A DNA stretch of 61,589 nt from Paraburkholderia dilworthii (lineage in GTDB: Bacteria; Pseudomonadota; Gammaproteobacteria; Burkholderiales; Burkholderiaceae): assembly GCF_000472525.1 (NCBI RefSeq), contig NZ_AWZT01000040.1, positions 6,254 through 67,842 of the forward strand, in the 5' to 3' direction. Shown piece by piece: positions 51,369 through 60,382 of the stretch. The position numbers and the translations under genes are program-made. Position 1 is the first letter of the stretch. Each line of letters begins with the position of its first letter. Under the pieces are notes generated by a model. It was given only the letters and a program-made list of their open reading frames with translations. It searched no databases and was not told the DNA's origin.

Positions 51369-52322
51369 ATGAAAGCACACGCGCAAAGACTTATCGCCGC
51401 GCGCCTCGGCCTCGCGCTGCTTACGCTGCTGCTCGTCTCGGCGATCGTGTTCGGCGTCACGGGGCTGCTTCCCGGCGACGCCGCCCAACAGGCGCTCGGC
51501 CAGGCGGCCACCCCCGAGGCCGTCACTGCATTGCGGCATCAATTCGGGCTCGATCAGCCCGCGCTGCAACGCTACGGCGAGTGGCTCCTTCATATCGTGA
51601 CCGGCAACTTCGGCACGTCGATGTCGAACAATCTGCCGGTTAGTCAGTTGATTGCGACGCGGCTGCCGAACTCGCTCGTGCTCGCCGGCTTGACCGCGGC
51701 GGTGTCGGTGCCGGTCGCGCTGGTTATCGGCATCGCGTCTGCGATGTTTCGCGGCTCGCTGCTCGACCGTGTACTGAACGTGCTGACGTTGTCGACGGTG
51801 GCAGTGCCCGAGTTTCTGGTCGCGACCGTCGCGGTGCTGATCTTCGCCGTGAAGCTGCGCTGGCTGCCCGCACTGTCGTATCTGTCCGAAGTCAATTCAT
51901 TCGGCGCGCTGCTGCGCATCTACGCGATGCCGGTCATGACGCTGTGCTGCGTGATCGTCGCGCAGATGGCGCGCATGACGCGCGCGGCGGTGCTCGATCA
52001 GCTCAACTCGTCGTACGTGGAAATGGCGCTGCTCAAGGGCGCGTCGCCGCGGCGCGTGGTGTTGCGGCATGTGCTGCCGAACACCATCGGGCCGATTGCG
52101 AACGCGGTCGCGCTGAGCCTTTCGTATCTGTTCGGCGGCGTGGTGATCGTGGAGTCCATCTTCAACTATCCGGGCCTTGCGAGCCTGATGGTGGACGCCG
52201 TGACCAACCGCGACATGCCGCTCGTGCAAGGCTGCGTGATGGTGTTTTGCGCCGCGTATCTCGCGCTCGTTCTGATCGCGGACCTGTGTCAAATCGTATC
52301 CAACCCGAGGCTGCGTCGATGA
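51369..52322 (+). CDS. ABC importer permease, DppB type
   Basis: A 317-residue inner-membrane subunit. TGLLPGDAAQQALGQAATPE and LRHQFGLDQPALQRYGEWL are typical DppB periplasmic segments, and the EAA-loop region VEMALLKGASPRRVVLRHVL contacts the ATPase. AGGAGG upstream selects the ATG at 51369; the frame is open from 51321 without support. The stop overlaps the DppC-type start (ATGATGA region), so the two are coupled. Confidence 0.93.
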   Translation: MKAHAQRLIAARLGLALLTLLLVSAIVFGVTGLLPGDAAQQALGQAATPEAVTALRHQFGLDQPALQRYGEWLLHIVTGNFGTSMSNNLPVSQLIATRLPNSLVLAGLTAAVSVPVALVIGIASAMFRGSLLDRVLNVLTLSTVAVPEFLVATVAVLIFAVKLRWLPALSYLSEVNSFGALLRIYAMPVMTLCCVIVAQMARMTRAAVLDQLNSSYVEMALLKGASPRRVVLRHVLPNTIGPIANAVALSLSYLFGGVVIVESIFNYPGLASLMVDAVTNRDMPLVQGCVMVFCAAYLALVLIADLCQIVSNPRLRR

Positions 52323-53266
52323 TGAGCCAACCTACCAATCCCCACGTCCCTCACGCCGGCACCGAGCTATACGACGTCACCCGCGATGAACTCGTCGTCG
52401 AGCCGCCGCCCGTTGAAGTGGCGAGCGCAAAGTACAACGTGCTGCAACGCCTCGTGCACCGCTTTTCCGTGCTCGGCCTGCTTGGCCTGCTGATGGTCCT
52501 GTTCTGGCTTCTGGTCGCTTTCATCGGACCGTTGGTCGCGCCGTACAAAGGCGGCGCGCTGACGTCGACGGAAATTTTCGGCCGTTATAGCGCGGCCTAT
52601 CCGCTCGGCACCGATTATCTCGGCCGCGACATGCTGAGCCGCATTCTCTACGGCGCGCGTTATACGGTCGGCCTCGCGCTCGCGGCCGCGTTGCTCGCGA
52701 GCGTGATCGGCACGTTCTTCGGTCTCGTCGCGGCCGTGTCGGGCAAATGGGTCGATGAAGTGTTGAGCCGTCTGTTCGATGCGCTGATTTCGATTCCGAG
52801 CAAGGTGCTCGCGCTCGTCGTGATCGCGGCCTTCGGTTCGTCGATCACGATGCTCACGACGGTCGCCGCGTTGGCCTACATTCCTGGCGCGTTCCGTATC
52901 TCGCGCTCGCTCGCGTTGAACCTGATGGGCCTCGAATATGTGCAGGTGGCTCGCGCTCGCGGCGAAGGTCTGCTGTACATCGCGCGCGTCGAGGTATTGC
53001 CGAACATGATCCATCCTATGCTCGCCGATTTTGGGTTGCGCTTCGTGTTCATCGTGTTGCTGTTGAGCGGCCTGAGCTTCCTCGGCCTTGGCGTGCAGCC
53101 GCCGAACGCCGACTGGGGTTCGCTCGTGCGCGAGAACATCGGCGGACTATCGGAGGGCGCGCCTGCCGTGTTGATGCCGGCGGTCGCGATTGCCACGCTG
53201 ACCATCGGCATGAATCTGCTGATCGACAACTTGCGGCGTCGCAGCCGTAGCCACGGAGACGCATGA
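52319..53266 (+). CDS. ABC importer permease, DppC type
   Basis: A 315-residue permease. A long cytoplasmic N-terminus (about 50 residues) precedes helix 1. PLGTDYLGRDMLSRILYGAR is the DppC hallmark and LNLMGLEYVQVARARGEGLL the coupling loop. Two ATGs stand side by side (52319 and 52322); either overlaps the upstream stop. It ends in an overlap with the ATPase gene. Forms the pore with the DppB-type subunit. Confidence 0.93.
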   Translation: MMSQPTNPHVPHAGTELYDVTRDELVVEPPPVEVASAKYNVLQRLVHRFSVLGLLGLLMVLFWLLVAFIGPLVAPYKGGALTSTEIFGRYSAAYPLGTDYLGRDMLSRILYGARYTVGLALAAALLASVIGTFFGLVAAVSGKWVDEVLSRLFDALISIPSKVLALVVIAAFGSSITMLTTVAALAYIPGAFRISRSLALNLMGLEYVQVARARGEGLLYIARVEVLPNMIHPMLADFGLRFVFIVLLLSGLSFLGLGVQPPNADWGSLVRENIGGLSEGAPAVLMPAVAIATLTIGMNLLIDNLRRRSRSHGDA

Positions 53267-55110
53267 TGGCCGACCGGGACATGATTGAGGTGAAGGGTCT
53301 CAGGGTCGTCGCCGGTGCCGCGCACGGGCCGGTGACGGAGATCGTCAAGGGCGTCGACTTTTCGGTGAAGAAAGGCGAGGTGCTCGCGTTGATCGGCGAG
53401 TCGGGCTCGGGCAAGACGACCATTGCGTTGTCGCTGCTCGGCTATGCTCGCGCGGGCTGCTCGATCAGCAGCGGTTCGGTGCGCATCGGCGACGTCGACG
53501 TGTTGTCGCTCGACGCGAAAGGGCGCCGCGCATTGCGCGCACGCACCGTCGCCTATGTCGCGCAGAGCGCCGCGGCCGGTTTCAATCCGGCGCGCACGAT
53601 CATGGATCAGGTGACCGAGCCCGCGCTGCTGCACCAGTTGATGACCAAAGACGCCGCGCGGACCAAGGCGATTGGGCTCTTCCGTGCGCTTGCGTTGCCC
53701 GCACCGGAAACAATCGGCGACCGTTATCCGCATCAGGTCTCCGGCGGGCAGTTGCAGCGCTTGATGGCCGCAATGGCATTGATCACCGATCCGGCTGTCG
53801 TCGTGTTCGACGAGCCGACTACCGCGCTGGATGTGACCACGCAGATCGAAGTGCTCGCGGCCTTCAAGAAGGTGGTGCGCGAACTCGGCACGACTGCTGT
53901 TTACGTGTCGCACGATCTTGCCGTGGTCGCGCAGATGGCCGACCGAATCGTCGTGCTGAACGGCGGCGCGGTGAAAGAAAACGGCGCGGTCGCGCAAGTG
54001 CTCGACGCGCCCGTCGATGCCTACACGCGCCAGTTGCTCGCCGCGACGCGTCGCCCCGAAGCGTCGTTTGAAACGCCGCGTGAAGGCGCTGAGCCTGTAC
54101 CGCCGCTGCTCGAAATTCGCGGACTGTCGGCGGGCTATGGCCGCATCGACCGCTCCGGCGTGCCCGCGGTGCGCGTACTCGACGATGTCAGTCTCAGCAT
54201 TGCTCGTGGCAGCGCGCTCGGCGTGATCGGCGAATCGGGTTCGGGCAAGACGACGCTCGCGCGCGTGGTGGCGGGTCTTGTCGACCGCGCGCGCGGCGAA
54301 GTACTGTTCAACGGTAAGCCGCTGCCCGCGCAACTGTCGCACCGCACACCCGACCAGTACCGGCAGATTCAGATCGTGTTCCAGAATGCGGACACTGCGC
54401 TGAACCCGAGCCATTCGATTGCGGACATTCTCGGCCGGCCGCTCGCGTTCTATCACCATCTGCGTGGCGCTGCCGCGAAGAAGCGCATGCTCGCGTTGCT
54501 CGATCTGGTGAAACTGCCGGCTTCCATAGCCACGCGCACGCCTGCCGGTTTGTCCGGTGGTCAGAAGCAGCGCGTGAATCTGGCGCGCGCGCTCGCCGCC
54601 GACCCCGCGCTGATTCTCTGCGACGAAGTGACATCCGCGCTCGACACGGTAGTCGGCGCCGCGATCCTCGATCTGCTCGCCGAGTTGCGGCGCGAGCTTG
54701 GCGTGTCGTACATGTTCATCAGCCACGACATCTCGACCGTGCGCGCGATCTGCGACGAAGTGATCGTGTTGTATGCGGGGCAGCGTGTCGAAGCGGGACA
54801 ACGCGACGTGCTCGCCGCGCCGCCGTATCACCCGTACACCGGTCTGCTCGTCGATTCGGTGCCCGAGCTGAAGCCCGGCTGGCTCGACGCCCGCCGTCAC
54901 GTGGCCGCCTGCGCATTACCCGCGATGGGCGAGAGCGCCCAGGTGCCCGAGTTGTGTTCGTTCCGTTCGCGCTGTCCTGTGCGTATCGACGGTAGGTGCA
55001 ACATGACGCCGCCGCCGCTCAAGAAGCTTCCTTCCGGTGCGGAGATTCTTTGCCACCATTCGGCGGCGGAACTGAGCCGCTTGCAAACCCTGGAGACAAT
55101 CCCGGCATGA
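53263..55110 (+). CDS. ABC importer double ATPase (DppD-DppF fusion)
   Basis: A 615-residue protein with two complete ATPase domains in one chain. The first has GESGSGKT at 45-52, VSGGQLQRLMAAMALI and VVFDEPTTALD. The second has another GESGSGKT near residue 325, LSGGQKQRVNLARALA and ILCDEVTSALD. The C-terminus carries the oligopeptide-transporter Cys motif (FRSRCPVRIDGRCNM). Fusion of DppD and DppF is a known variant. The ATG overlaps the DppC stop, and its own stop overlaps the next gene (ATGA), tying the importer to the dehydrogenase genes. Confidence 0.94.
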   Translation: MMADRDMIEVKGLRVVAGAAHGPVTEIVKGVDFSVKKGEVLALIGESGSGKTTIALSLLGYARAGCSISSGSVRIGDVDVLSLDAKGRRALRARTVAYVAQSAAAGFNPARTIMDQVTEPALLHQLMTKDAARTKAIGLFRALALPAPETIGDRYPHQVSGGQLQRLMAAMALITDPAVVVFDEPTTALDVTTQIEVLAAFKKVVRELGTTAVYVSHDLAVVAQMADRIVVLNGGAVKENGAVAQVLDAPVDAYTRQLLAATRRPEASFETPREGAEPVPPLLEIRGLSAGYGRIDRSGVPAVRVLDDVSLSIARGSALGVIGESGSGKTTLARVVAGLVDRARGEVLFNGKPLPAQLSHRTPDQYRQIQIVFQNADTALNPSHSIADILGRPLAFYHHLRGAAAKKRMLALLDLVKLPASIATRTPAGLSGGQKQRVNLARALAADPALILCDEVTSALDTVVGAAILDLLAELRRELGVSYMFISHDISTVRAICDEVIVLYAGQRVEAGQRDVLAAPPYHPYTGLLVDSVPELKPGWLDARRHVAACALPAMGESAQVPELCSFRSRCPVRIDGRCNMTPPPLKKLPSGAEILCHHSAAELSRLQTLETIPA

Positions 55111-55421
55111 ACCAGCGATTTGTGCGGCTGGCGGAAACCGGTCGCAGGACCTTCCCGATTACCGTCGACGGCGTGGTGCGCGAAGCCGCCGAAGGCGACA
55201 CGCTGATGGTCGCGTTGCTCACGAGCGTGAGCACGTTGCGCGATTCCGAATTCGGCGATGGCCGCCGCGCCGGTTTCTGTCTGATGGGCGCGTGTCAGGA
55301 CTGCTGGGTGTGGACCGCGCAAGGCGAGCGTGTGCGCGCGTGCAGTACGCCGGCGGCGCCCGGTATGTCGATCGTCACGAAACTGGCCGAAGCCGGGGAG
55401 GGCGTATGGCCCCGCGCGTAA
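55107..55421 (+). CDS. [2Fe-2S] subunit of a three-part flavin dehydrogenase (HcnA-like)
   Basis: A 104-residue plant-type ferredoxin. Ligands are Cys58, Cys63, Cys66 and Cys79 (FCLMGACQDC and VRACS). This is the small subunit of the HcnABC / opine oxidase / D-hydroxyproline dehydrogenase group and passes electrons from flavin to the next carrier. The start at 55107 overlaps the ATPase stop; the gene overlaps the next one by 16 bases. Cyanide production itself is not implied, as the group includes many catabolic dehydrogenases. Confidence 0.88.
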   Translation: MNQRFVRLAETGRRTFPITVDGVVREAAEGDTLMVALLTSVSTLRDSEFGDGRRAGFCLMGACQDCWVWTAQGERVRACSTPAAPGMSIVTKLAEAGEGVWPRA

Positions 55422-56785
55422 TCATCATTGGGGCGGGACCGGCGGGGGTGCGCGCTGCTCAGGCGCTCGTTGAAGCGGGCTTGCGTCCAACTGTTATCGA
55501 TGAAGGCCGACGAGACGGCGGACAGATCTATCGGCGTCAACCGGAAGGCTTTTCGCGCAGCTATGACACGCTTTATGGCACCGAGGCGGAGCGCGCGGCT
55601 TCGTTGCACGAGAGTTTCGATGCGTTGAAAACCAGTCTCGACTATCTGCCCGAAACGCTCGTATGGAATATCTCGGCGAACGCGGTGCATACAGTGAGCG
55701 GCACGCGTTACGGCACACTGCCGTTCGACGCGCTGATTATTTGCAGCGGCGCGACCGACCGGCTCATGCCCGTCAAAGGCTGGCATCAAGCAGGCACATT
55801 CAGTCTTGGCGGCGCGCAGGTCGCACTGAAATCGCAAGGCTGCGCAATCGGCTCGCGCATCGTGATGATGGGCAGCGGGCCGCTGCTGTATCTCGTGTCC
55901 GCGCAATATGTGAAGGCGGGCGCGCAGGTCGCGGCGGTGCTCGATACGTCGACGTTCATGCAGCGCATGGCCGCGTTGCCGCGCCTGCTTGCGATTCCCG
56001 CTGCGCTGAAAAAGGGCCTTGCGTTGACGCGTGTGTTAGCGAAAGCGCGCGTGCCGGTTTATCGCGGCGTGCAGCCTCTCGAGATCAAAGGTTCGCCGCA
56101 AACGGGCGTAAGCGGTGTGACAGCGGCGCTGCCGGGCGGCAAGCGGATCGAGCTCGCGTGTGATGCCGTGGCGCTCGGCTATCACTTGCGCCCCGAGACG
56201 CAACTCGCAGACCTCGCCGGTTGCCGCTTCATCTTCGACGGCGACGCGCAGCAGTGGCTTGCGCAAATCGACAACGACGGCCGCAGCAGCGTCAAAGGCG
56301 TCTATCTTGCAGGCGACGGCGCGCGCGTGCGCGGCGCAGACGCAGCGGAACGTTCCGGCCGCCTCGCGGCACTCGCCGCGATGCACGACCACGGCATGCA
56401 GACCGCGGGCATAAAAGACATGGAAGGCTTGCGCGCTGAACTCGCCCGCTTTACGCGCTTTGCCGCGGGCTTGCGCGAAGCGTTTCCGTGGCCCGCGAAG
56501 TTCGCCGCGTCGCTGGCCGACGAAACCATTGTTTGCCGCTGCGAAGCGATCACGGCGGGCGAGTTGCGCCGCGTCGTATGCGAGACGGGCGCGCAGGAAG
56601 CCAATCGCGCGAAGGCGTTTTCGCGCGTCGGCATGGGCCGTTGCCAGGGGCGCTACTGCGGACACGCCGGCGCGGAAATTATCGCGGCGGCGGCTTGCGT
56701 GCCGCTCTCGTCGGTGGGACGTTTGCGCGGCCAGGCGCCGGTCAAGCCGCTGCCCGTCGCACTCACCGAGGAGGTGGCGCAATGA
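55406..56785 (+). CDS. FAD/NAD(P)-binding subunit of flavin dehydrogenase (HcnB/OoxA-like)
   Basis: A 459-residue subunit. VIIIGAGPAGVRAAQALVEA binds FAD at 5-24, and a second dinucleotide fold starts at SRIVMMGSGPLLYL. A C-terminal BFD-like [2Fe-2S] site has Cys377, Cys379, Cys413 and Cys418 (CRCEAIT and GRCQGRYCG). GGAGG precedes the ATG at 55406, which excludes the longer frame. It links the small ferredoxin and the amine-oxidising flavin subunit. Its stop overlaps the next start by 4 bases. Confidence 0.92.
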   Translation: MAPRVIIIGAGPAGVRAAQALVEAGLRPTVIDEGRRDGGQIYRRQPEGFSRSYDTLYGTEAERAASLHESFDALKTSLDYLPETLVWNISANAVHTVSGTRYGTLPFDALIICSGATDRLMPVKGWHQAGTFSLGGAQVALKSQGCAIGSRIVMMGSGPLLYLVSAQYVKAGAQVAAVLDTSTFMQRMAALPRLLAIPAALKKGLALTRVLAKARVPVYRGVQPLEIKGSPQTGVSGVTAALPGGKRIELACDAVALGYHLRPETQLADLAGCRFIFDGDAQQWLAQIDNDGRSSVKGVYLAGDGARVRGADAAERSGRLAALAAMHDHGMQTAGIKDMEGLRAELARFTRFAAGLREAFPWPAKFAASLADETIVCRCEAITAGELRRVVCETGAQEANRAKAFSRVGMGRCQGRYCGHAGAEIIAAAACVPLSSVGRLRGQAPVKPLPVALTEEVAQ

Positions 56786-57951
56786 GCGCGGCGACTAGCA
56801 ACGAAGCGGATGTCATCGTGATCGGCGGCGGCATCATGGGCACCACCACGGCGTTCTTTCTGCGCCAGCGAAATCGCTCGGTGATTCTGCTCGAACGCGG
56901 GCTGACCGGGCAGCAGGCGAGCGGCGTGAACTTTGGCGGCGTTCGGCGGCAAGGCCGCGCATTGCCGCAACTCGCGATGGCCAATCGCGCGTTGCGTACC
57001 TGGCAGCGCTCGGCGGAACTGCTTGGTGAGGACATCGAGTTTCTGCCGGTTGGCCATACGCGCGTGTGCTATCACCAGAAGGACGTCGAGAATTTCGATC
57101 AGTACGCGATCGACGCGCGCGCTCACGGGCTCGAACTCGAAGTGCTGCACGGCGAAGCGATGTTCCGGCGTTTCCCGTTTCTTGGACGTGAAGTGCTGGC
57201 TGCGTCCATTTCGCCGCTCGACGGCCACGCGAATCCGCGGCTGGCCGCGCCCGCATTCGGACGCGCGGCGGCGCGGCTCGGCGCACAGGTGATCGAGAAC
57301 ACGGAGATCGTGCGCGTCGAAAAAGACGGCGACCGCTTTCGCGTGGAAAGCGCGCGCGGCGACGTGTACCGCGCCGCGCAACTCGTCATTTGTGCGGGCG
57401 CGTGGGCGACGCGTCTTACCGAACAGTTCGGCGAGGGCGCGCCGCTTACGGTAAGCGGCCCGCAAATGTGCGTGACGGAGCCGGTGCCCTACGTGTTCAA
57501 ATCGTCGATGGGCGTGTTCACGTCCATCAAGCAGGAAGGCATCTATTTCCGGCAGATTCCGCGCGGCAATATTATCGTCGGCGGCGGTCCCGCAGGTCCG
57601 GCGGATCCGGTGACGAGCCGCGCATCGGTCCTGCCTCAGAACACGGTGCGTCAGCTCGCGCAGATGCGGCGGCTCGTGCCCGCGCTTGCGCCGCTGCATG
57701 TGATTCGCGTGTGGAGCGGCGTCGAAAGTTATCTGCCTGACGGCGAACCGGTAATCGGCCCGAGCAGCAAGGTCGACGGTCTCTTTTATGCGTTCGGCTT
57801 TAACGGGGCCGGTTTTCAGATCGGCCCGGGCGTCGGTGAAACGATGGCGGAACTCCTCGATACCGGCAGCACGCCGATTCCACTCGACCGGTTTTCCATT
57901 CAGCGTTTTGCAAAAGGCCTGGCGCCTCGCCCGACCATCGTGACGTCATGA
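56782..57951 (+). CDS. Catalytic FAD subunit of flavin dehydrogenase (HcnC/OoxB/DadA-like)
   Basis: A 389-residue DAO-family flavoprotein. DVIVIGGGIMGTTTAFFLRQ binds FAD. The sequence ASGVNFGGVRRQGRALPQL follows, as in imino-acid or opine dehydrogenases, and GFNGAGFQIGPGVGETMAEL closes the flavin site. This subunit should oxidise a secondary or alpha-amine imported by the ABC system to an imine or oxo acid. Candidates by family are opines, D-hydroxyproline, sarcosine or proline. The start at 56782 overlaps the previous stop, and its stop overlaps the AraC start. Confidence 0.91.
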   Translation: MSAATSNEADVIVIGGGIMGTTTAFFLRQRNRSVILLERGLTGQQASGVNFGGVRRQGRALPQLAMANRALRTWQRSAELLGEDIEFLPVGHTRVCYHQKDVENFDQYAIDARAHGLELEVLHGEAMFRRFPFLGREVLAASISPLDGHANPRLAAPAFGRAAARLGAQVIENTEIVRVEKDGDRFRVESARGDVYRAAQLVICAGAWATRLTEQFGEGAPLTVSGPQMCVTEPVPYVFKSSMGVFTSIKQEGIYFRQIPRGNIIVGGGPAGPADPVTSRASVLPQNTVRQLAQMRRLVPALAPLHVIRVWSGVESYLPDGEPVIGPSSKVDGLFYAFGFNGAGFQIGPGVGETMAELLDTGSTPIPLDRFSIQRFAKGLAPRPTIVTS

Positions 57952-58349
57952 AACAGTCCATCAGCCTTAATACCGCGCGGGCTTTTATCGAAGCTCATTT
58001 CAACGAGCCGGTGACGCTCGCGCAACTCGCGGCGCTGTCCGCGCTTAGCGTGTCGCGTTTCGCGACGGTGTTCCGGCAGCAATACGGTTCTTCGCCGTAT
58101 CGCTATCTGTGCGGCGTGCGCATTCAGCGGGCGCAGACGATGTTGCTCGAAGGCGTGCCCGGCTCAGTGGTCGCGACCGAGGTGGGCTTCTTCGATCAAA
58201 GCCACTTTGGCCGGCATTTCAAACGATGCTGCGGCATGACGCCCAGCATGTTTATTCAACGTGCGGCGGCCAATACGAGCAAGCATGGCAATGTCAGCGC
58301 GAAGCCTAGCGCGCCGCATTCAGCTTCCGCCATAAGGTCGTCTTGCTGA
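57948..58349 (+). CDS. Short AraC-family regulator (DNA-binding domain only)
   Basis: A 133-residue protein consisting almost entirely of the AraC/XylS double helix-turn-helix (ARAFIEAHFNEPVTLAQLAA, then VATEVGFFDQSHFGRHFKR, FKRCCGMTPSMFIQ). No sensing domain is present, unlike the usual 280-320 residues, so it resembles SoxS- or MarA-size regulators. It is translated from the end of the dehydrogenase operon by a 4-bp overlap and may activate that operon. Its 3' end overlaps the convergent prpR gene by 44 bases. The Ser/Ala-rich tail is probably disordered. Confidence 0.88.
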   Translation: MKQSISLNTARAFIEAHFNEPVTLAQLAALSALSVSRFATVFRQQYGSSPYRYLCGVRIQRAQTMLLEGVPGSVVATEVGFFDQSHFGRHFKRCCGMTPSMFIQRAAANTSKHGNVSAKPSAPHSASAIRSSC

Positions 58350-60327
58350 TGCCGAGCGCGTCGCACACTGCGTCGCGGTCGCCGTCGTGCGCGGCGAGGG
58401 CGGCGCGGATTTCGTCGGCTTCCACATGACGGCTGCGTTCGCGTAGTGTCAGCGCGGTTTTCTTCGTGCGCGCGTGATGCGGCTCTACGATCTCAGGCGC
58501 AATGGTGCGCAGCATGTCGCGCGTGATCAGCGATTGCGTGGTTGCGCCGTTCAGGCCCGCGTTGGCTTGTGCGTCTGCGTCTGGATATAGACCCACGTCC
58601 GTTTCCGTTTCCGTCTCCATCTCGGCAAGCTCGACAGCGATCCGCTCGATCACGTTCTGCAACTCGCGCACATTGCCCGGCCACGCATAGCGACGCAACG
58701 GCTCGGCGAGCGCGGCCAGCACGCGTTCCGCGGCAACCGCGTCGGGCAGGCGCTCCGCGAGCCTCGGTTCACGCGCCGCGGCTTGCAATAGCAACTCGGC
58801 GGCGAGCGGTAGAAGGTCCGTTGGACGCTCGCGCAGCGGCGGCAGCGCGATGCTGAGAATGTTGAGCCGGTAGTACAGATCGGCGCGGAAAGTGCCGGCT
58901 TCGATGCCTTGCGTCAGCGCGCGATGGGTCGCCGCGACAACGCGAATATCGACGCGCGTGGGTTCCGTCGAACCGAGCCGCACGACTTCACGTTCCTGCA
59001 GCACGCGCAATAACCGGCTTTGCAACGACAGCGGCATTTCGCCGATTTCGTCGAGAAACAGCGTGCCGCGGTGCGCGACTTCGATGAGCCCGGCCTTGCC
59101 GCCTTTGCGCGCGCCGGTGAACGCGCCTTCCTCGTAACCGAACAACTCGCTTTCCAGCAACGCTTCGGGAAACGCGCCGCAATTGATCGCAACGAATGCG
59201 AAGTCGCGCCGCGCGCTCAGGTGATGCATGCTCTGCGCGACCATTTCCTTGCCGGTGCCGCTCTCGCCGAGAATCAGCACGGTGGCGTCCGATCTTGCGT
59301 AACGCTGCACGAGAGCGCGCGCCCGTTGCATGGATTCGGACGCGCCGACCATGTCTTCAAGCCGATAACGGGCGCTGAACTGCTGCACACGTTGACGCGA
59401 GCGCAATGTACGGTCGAGCCGTTCCACCGCGCGCGATTCCTGGAACGTCAGCACCGTGCCCGCCGCCGCGCCGCTCGTCGCAAGCGGCCCGCGATGCACG
59501 ACATAGCTCGCGCCGCGCACGGTGCAGAACGCGTCGCCGTCCGAGTCGGGCAGGCTGCCGGCGAGATCGGGCGCGAGGTCGAGCAACGCGCGGCCCACTG
59601 CTTTTGCAGGGTCGATGCCGAGCACGGCGGCAAGACGCTGGTTCATCGCCTCGACACGGCCTTGCGCGTCGAGTGCAACCACGCCATCGCGCAAGTGTTG
59701 CAACAGGTTGTCGAGCCGCTGACGGCGGATCGTTTCGCGCCGCGTGGCCTGCGCGACTTCGAGTGCCGTGTCGAAACCGGCGCGCACGGACGCGCGCGAG
59801 TAGAGAAACACGGCGCCCATGCCGGCGTTCGCGGCGAGATCGGTCACGAGTCCTGGGCCGACCACCACGTCGATGCCGCGATCGCGCAAATCGAGCACGA
59901 CGCTTTCCGCGTCCTGCGCGGATTGATGCGAGGCGAACGTCACATCGAGCCCGAATGCGGTGACGAAGCGGCGCACTTCGTCGGGCGTATTGCCATGCGT
60001 GACCAGCGCGACTTTGGCGCCGTCGCGGCGAGCGCGCGCGAGCGCGTGCATAACATCGAAGCCCGTCGGAGTGATCATCACGACGGGCACCGCGACGCGC
60101 GTTTTCAGATATGCGCCGTTCGAGCCCCCCGCGATGACGACATCCGGACGCGCCGCTCCCGCCGCGTCGATCTCGCGAACGGCGTCTTCGAAACCTTGCG
60201 CGACAATGCGCAAGTCCGCACGTTCCACGTATTCGCCGGCAATGTCGAAAAACAGATCGCGCAGGCGGCTGATGCTAAGCGCCCAAATGCGCGGGCGTTG
60301 GACGGAGTCGAAGGAAGGCGTGCTCAT
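58306..60327 (-). CDS. prpR: Propionate catabolism sigma-54 activator PrpR
   Basis: PrpR senses 2-methylcitrate and activates the prp genes with sigma-54 RNA polymerase. The 673 residues hold the PrpR_N sensor domain (1-190), a PAS-like domain (about 205-300), an AAA+ domain with GESGTGKE at 354-361, the sigma-54-contacting GAFTGA at 401-406 and Walker B LFLDEIGE, and a Fis-type helix-turn-helix at the end (GISKTTLWRKLN). A short Glu-Thr repeat (ETETETD, about residue 575) encoded by a hexanucleotide repeat lies in the linker before the helix-turn-helix. It is divergent from prpC and overlaps the AraC gene at its end. Confidence 0.95.
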   Translation of the reverse strand: MSTPSFDSVQRPRIWALSISRLRDLFFDIAGEYVERADLRIVAQGFEDAVREIDAAGAARPDVVIAGGSNGAYLKTRVAVPVVMITPTGFDVMHALARARRDGAKVALVTHGNTPDEVRRFVTAFGLDVTFASHQSAQDAESVVLDLRDRGIDVVVGPGLVTDLAANAGMGAVFLYSRASVRAGFDTALEVAQATRRETIRRQRLDNLLQHLRDGVVALDAQGRVEAMNQRLAAVLGIDPAKAVGRALLDLAPDLAGSLPDSDGDAFCTVRGASYVVHRGPLATSGAAAGTVLTFQESRAVERLDRTLRSRQRVQQFSARYRLEDMVGASESMQRARALVQRYARSDATVLILGESGTGKEMVAQSMHHLSARRDFAFVAINCGAFPEALLESELFGYEEGAFTGARKGGKAGLIEVAHRGTLFLDEIGEMPLSLQSRLLRVLQEREVVRLGSTEPTRVDIRVVAATHRALTQGIEAGTFRADLYYRLNILSIALPPLRERPTDLLPLAAELLLQAAAREPRLAERLPDAVAAERVLAALAEPLRRYAWPGNVRELQNVIERIAVELAEMETETETDVGLYPDADAQANAGLNGATTQSLITRDMLRTIAPEIVEPHHARTKKTALTLRERSRHVEADEIRAALAAHDGDRDAVCDALGISKTTLWRKLNAAR

Positions 60328-60382
60328 GAGCGTTCAGTGGCTTGGGGCGGGTTGGCCAAGTCGACTATTATGCGCGCATCAG

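Noticed and set aside
52876..54900. 674-codon open frame on the minus strand across the double ATPase gene
   Set aside because: Antisense shadow caused by high GC at third codon positions; its product is Arg/His-rich without known domains, while the plus strand encodes a clear ATPase. The same applies to long antisense frames at 49599-51125, 47580-49016, 43629-45050, 59020-60390, 29090-30592 and 21236-22525.
55107..57951. Hydrogen cyanide synthase hcnABC
   Set aside because: The three subunits resemble HcnABC, but linkage to an ABC importer and regulator and the wide substrate range of this family make a catabolic amine dehydrogenase more likely; cyanide formation from glycine cannot be claimed.
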